Shown here: in pieces, positions 59,454-64,000 of the stretch
Layout: each line of letters starts with the position of its first letter
Position numbering within the stretch: the stretch's first letter is position 1
Assembly: GCF_001417775.1 (NCBI RefSeq)
Contig: NZ_BBZJ01000024.1
Coordinates: 1-64,000, forward strand
From: Streptomyces sp. TP-A0356
GTDB taxonomy: Bacteria > Actinomycetota > Actinomycetes > Streptomycetales > Streptomycetaceae
Direction: 5' to 3'
DNA length: 64,000 bases
The notes under the pieces: generated by a model
Database searches by the model: none
Told to the model about the DNA's origin: nothing
Seen by the model: the letters and a program-made list of their open reading frames with translations, nothing else
Position numbers and translations under genes: made by a program

Positions 59454-60937
59454 ACAAGCCCCTGCGCCGGATCGCGATCTTCTGCGGGCTCCTCGTCCTC
59501 GCGCTGCTCATCCGCGACAACTGGCTCCAGTACCTCCAGGCCGACAGCCTGCGTACCGACCCGAAGAACCGTCGTGTCCTGATCGCCCGGTACTCGACGC
59601 CGCGCGGCGACATCATCGTCGACGGCAACCCGATCACCGGGTCGAAGAAGACGTCCACCGACAGCCTCAACGACTTCGCGTACAAGCGGACGTACAAGGA
59701 CGGCGCGATGTGGGCGCCGGTCACCGGCTACGCCTCGCAGGCGTTCGGGGCCTCGCAGCTGGAGTACCTCGAGGACGGCATCCTCACCGGCACCGACGAC
59801 CGGCTGTTCTTCCGCAACACCCTCAACATGCTGACCGGCAAGCAGCAGCAGGGCGGCAACGTCGTCACCACGCTCAACGGCGCCGCGCAGAAGGCCGCTT
59901 ACGACGGTCTCCAGCAGGTCGGCGGCAAGGGCGCGGCCGTGGCGCTGAACCCGCAGACCGGCGCGATCCTGGCGCTGGCCTCCTACCCGTCGTACGACCC
60001 GTCGACGTTCGCGGGCAACTCCACGACCACCGACAGCAAGGCCTGGACGAAGCTTCAGAAGAGCAACGACCCGACCGACCCGACGCTGAACCGGGCGCTG
60101 CGCGAGACCTACCCGCCGGGCTCCACCTTCAAGGTGGTCACCGCGGCCGCGGCGCTGGAGAACGGGCTGTACAACAGCGCCGACCAGCAGACCAACTCCC
60201 CGCTGCCGTACACCCTCCCGAACACCAGGACCGAGCTGAAGAACGAGGGCAGCATCCCCTGCAAGGACGCCACGATGCGCGTCGCGCTGCAGTACTCCTG
60301 CAACACCGTCTTCGGCAAGGTCGGCGCCGACCTCGGCAAGGACAAGATGCTCGCGGAGGCGAAGAAGTTCGGCTTCGACTCCGAGCTGTTCACGCCGGTG
60401 CGCGCCAACGCCTCCAACTTCCCCGAGAAGATGGACCAGCCGCAGACCGCCCTCAGCTCCATCGGGCAGTTCGAGACGGCCGCGACCCCGCTGCAGATGG
60501 CCATGGTCGCCTCCGCTGTGGCGAACGACGGCAAGCTGATGAAGCCGTACATGGTGGACAAGCTGCAGGCACCCAGCCTGGATGTGGTCTCGCAGACCCA
60601 GCCGCAGCAGCTGAGCCGGCCGCTGTCCTCGAAGAACGCCCAGATCCTTCAGTCGATGATGGAGACGGTCGTCACGGACGGTACGGGCAAGAACGCGCAG
60701 ATCCCGAACGTCACCGTGGGCGGCAAGACCGGTACCGCCCAGCACGGTCTGAACAACAGCGAGAAGCCGTACGCCTGGTTCATCTCGTACGCCAAGCTCA
60801 AGGACGGCAGCTCGCCGGTCGCCGTGGCCGTGGTGGTCGAGGACAACAACGCCAACCGTGACGACATCTCCGGTGGCGGTCTCGCCGCCCCGATCGCGAA
60901 GAACGTCATGGAGGCGGTCATCAACAGCAAGAAGTGA
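59450..60937 (+). CDS. pbpA: Class B penicillin-binding protein PbpA
   Basis: 495 aa. N-terminal membrane anchor (RIAIFCGLLVLALLI), a non-catalytic dimerisation region, then the transpeptidase domain with Ser225 in STFK, SCN at 283-285 and KTG at 426-428. It crosslinks peptidoglycan, probably in a complex with the SEDS protein upstream. GTG at 59450 gives a four-base overlap. Confidence 0.95.
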   Translation: MNKPLRRIAIFCGLLVLALLIRDNWLQYLQADSLRTDPKNRRVLIARYSTPRGDIIVDGNPITGSKKTSTDSLNDFAYKRTYKDGAMWAPVTGYASQAFGASQLEYLEDGILTGTDDRLFFRNTLNMLTGKQQQGGNVVTTLNGAAQKAAYDGLQQVGGKGAAVALNPQTGAILALASYPSYDPSTFAGNSTTTDSKAWTKLQKSNDPTDPTLNRALRETYPPGSTFKVVTAAAALENGLYNSADQQTNSPLPYTLPNTRTELKNEGSIPCKDATMRVALQYSCNTVFGKVGADLGKDKMLAEAKKFGFDSELFTPVRANASNFPEKMDQPQTALSSIGQFETAATPLQMAMVASAVANDGKLMKPYMVDKLQAPSLDVVSQTQPQQLSRPLSSKNAQILQSMMETVVTDGTGKNAQIPNVTVGGKTGTAQHGLNNSEKPYAWFISYAKLKDGSSPVAVAVVVEDNNANRDDISGGGLAAPIAKNVMEAVINSKK

Positions 60938-61107
60938 CCCCTGTCACGTCCCCTTCACATCGGTGCACGTTGCGATACCGGTCCTGTATCGGGTGGCGGA
61001 GGTGGCCAGGTCACACGGAGCGAGCCGGGTACCGTATGCCCGGACAGCACACCGCCGGACCACACGCGGGTGTGGTCGGGACCGACGGAGAGGGCTGGTA
61101 GGAAGCT

Positions 61108-63105
<1,998 letters not shown>

Positions 63106-63116
63106 CCCGTCCGGAT

Positions 63117-63162
63117 ACGACCGAGCCCCGGCACCCTGAGAAGGCTGCCGGGGCTCGGTCGT
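63117..63162. terminator. Bidirectional terminator between pknB and the sortase gene
   Basis: A perfect 17-bp stem (ACGACCGAGCCCCGGCA with its complement) around a 12-base loop. It lies 11 bases after the pknB stop and just before the end of the convergent sortase gene. Confidence 0.9.
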
Positions 63163-63166
63163 ACGC

Positions 63167-63970
63167 TCAGCTCAGTTCCTTCGGCGGGGTGCGCTTGCTG
63201 TCCACCCTGTCCACCCGGACGAGTTCGCCCCACACGATGTAGCGGTACTCCGACGTGAAGACCGGAGTGCACGTCGTCAGGGTGATGTAGTGGCCCCTCT
63301 TCTTCACGCCCGCCTGCTCCGGGACGGCGGTGAGGACCTCCACGTTGTACTTCGACGTCTGCGGGAGGATCGCGAAGACCTTGTAGACGTACCAGTCGTC
63401 CTTCGTCTCGAAGACGATCGGGTCGCCCTTCTTCAGCTTGTCGATGTTGTGGAACTTCGCGCCGTGCCCGTCGCGGTGCGCGGCCAGCGCGAAGTTGCCG
63501 GTCCTGCCGGTCATCGGCAGCGTCGCCTTGACGGGGTCCGTGTAGTAGCCCGCCACGGCGTCGTTGAGGACGCTCGTCTCGGTGCCCTTCTCGACCAGGA
63601 CGTCACCGTTGTTCATCGCCGGCACGTGCAGGAAGCCGATGCCGTCCTTGGTGTCCAGCGCGCCCGGCCCGCTGTCGGGCGTCGCCGAGGCCCAGTGGTC
63701 GCGTACCTTGGCGCCCTGCCGGTCGGCCTTGCGGTCCGCGAGGACGTTCGTCCACCACAGGGAGTAGACGACGAACAGGCCGAGCACCAGGCCCGCGGTG
63801 ATGAGCAGTTCCCCGAAGACGCTGACGGCCGCCGCGATGCGGCCGCGTCCATGGCGTCGCGGGAAGGGCCGGGAGTCGGAGCCCGGCGACGGCGCCTCGG
63901 CCTGCTCGTCCTGGTCGGTCGTCACTCCCACTGCATCTGCCCCGTCTGTTCCACGTGTCCACGAGTCCAC
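63167..63970 (-). CDS. Class E sortase
   Basis: About 267 aa. A cytoplasmic N terminus, transmembrane helix ~47-70 (VSVFGELLITAGLVLGLFVVYSLWW), then the sortase barrel: GNFALAAHRDGHG with His165, YITLTTCTPVF with Cys234, and EYRYIVWGEL with Arg243. It cleaves LAXTG-type signals and attaches proteins to the wall. GTG at 63970 is the first in-frame start; GTG at 63931 or 63925 are possible, and no ribosome site decides between them. The last 30 bases of the window hold nothing I can call. Confidence 0.9.
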   Translation of the reverse strand: MDSWTRGTDGADAVGVTTDQDEQAEAPSPGSDSRPFPRRHGRGRIAAAVSVFGELLITAGLVLGLFVVYSLWWTNVLADRKADRQGAKVRDHWASATPDSGPGALDTKDGIGFLHVPAMNNGDVLVEKGTETSVLNDAVAGYYTDPVKATLPMTGRTGNFALAAHRDGHGAKFHNIDKLKKGDPIVFETKDDWYVYKVFAILPQTSKYNVEVLTAVPEQAGVKKRGHYITLTTCTPVFTSEYRYIVWGELVRVDRVDSKRTPPKELS

Positions 63971-64000
63971 GTGCCCTACGAAATGAGCGCGTCCGGCTTG

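Noticed and set aside
63945..63975. Second parS site (GTTCCACGTGTCCACG)
   Set aside because: At least four differences from GTTTCACGTGAAAC and not symmetrical.

Overview
This is GC-rich actinobacterial DNA, almost certainly from a Streptomyces chromosome close to the replication origin. Three things point there: the fhaA-fhaB-pstP-rodA-pbpA-pknB block at the right end, a perfect 14-bp parS sequence at 3874, and several DnaA-box 9-mers between genes. Genes are tightly packed and many pairs overlap as ATGA or GTGA. All functions below are read from the protein sequences by eye; no database search was possible.

Region 1 (1-26.5 kb) looks like core chromosome. It holds a proteasome activator (bpa) followed by 28-bp tandem repeats, a PadR regulator, a secreted low-complexity protein, a quinone oxidoreductase, a moeA-like/mobA-like pair, and the branched-chain 2-oxoacid dehydrogenase operon bkdABC with its Lrp-type regulator. 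Next comes a phenylacetate (PAA) catabolic set: a TetR regulator, paaH, paaN and paaABCDE. It is interrupted by a SpoU methyltransferase and an HTTM/DUF5819 membrane pair. Three near-identical palindromes (ACCGAWCGWTCGGT type) lie upstream of paaABCDE, between paaH and paaN, and upstream of bkdA, and suggest one TetR-controlled circuit. The region ends with an acyl-CoA dehydrogenase behind a KstR-like palindrome, a rhodanese, a J-domain protein and a DUF2252 protein.

Region 2 (26.6-54.2 kb) looks accessory. After a SpoIIE-type phosphatase and a membrane-protein gene split by an in-frame amber codon comes a block resembling the dormancy (DosR) regulon of Mycobacterium tuberculosis. It contains five universal stress proteins, three CBS-BON proteins, an Rv2004c-like phosphotransferase/kinase, an Acg-like nitroreductase and a decayed Rv1733c-like gene. 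It also has an N-terminal-GNAT protein acetyltransferase, an XRE/flavin-domain protein, a complete group-3b-type [NiFe] hydrogenase operon with its protease and an embedded cyclic-nucleotide-binding protein, and a P1B-5-type metal ATPase with a hemerythrin tail. An IS5-family element and several decayed genes sit at its right end. Two diverged copies of a structured ~157-bp element lie at about 29.9 kb and 54.1 kb, the second touching the 3' end of a tRNA-Leu(CAG) gene. They bracket the dormancy block, though no integrase was seen.

Region 3 (54.2-64 kb) is the conserved growth/cell-wall kinase cluster, followed by a strong terminator and a class E sortase. No DosR/DosS-type two-component system and no hyp maturation genes were found in the window, so those partners would have to lie elsewhere.
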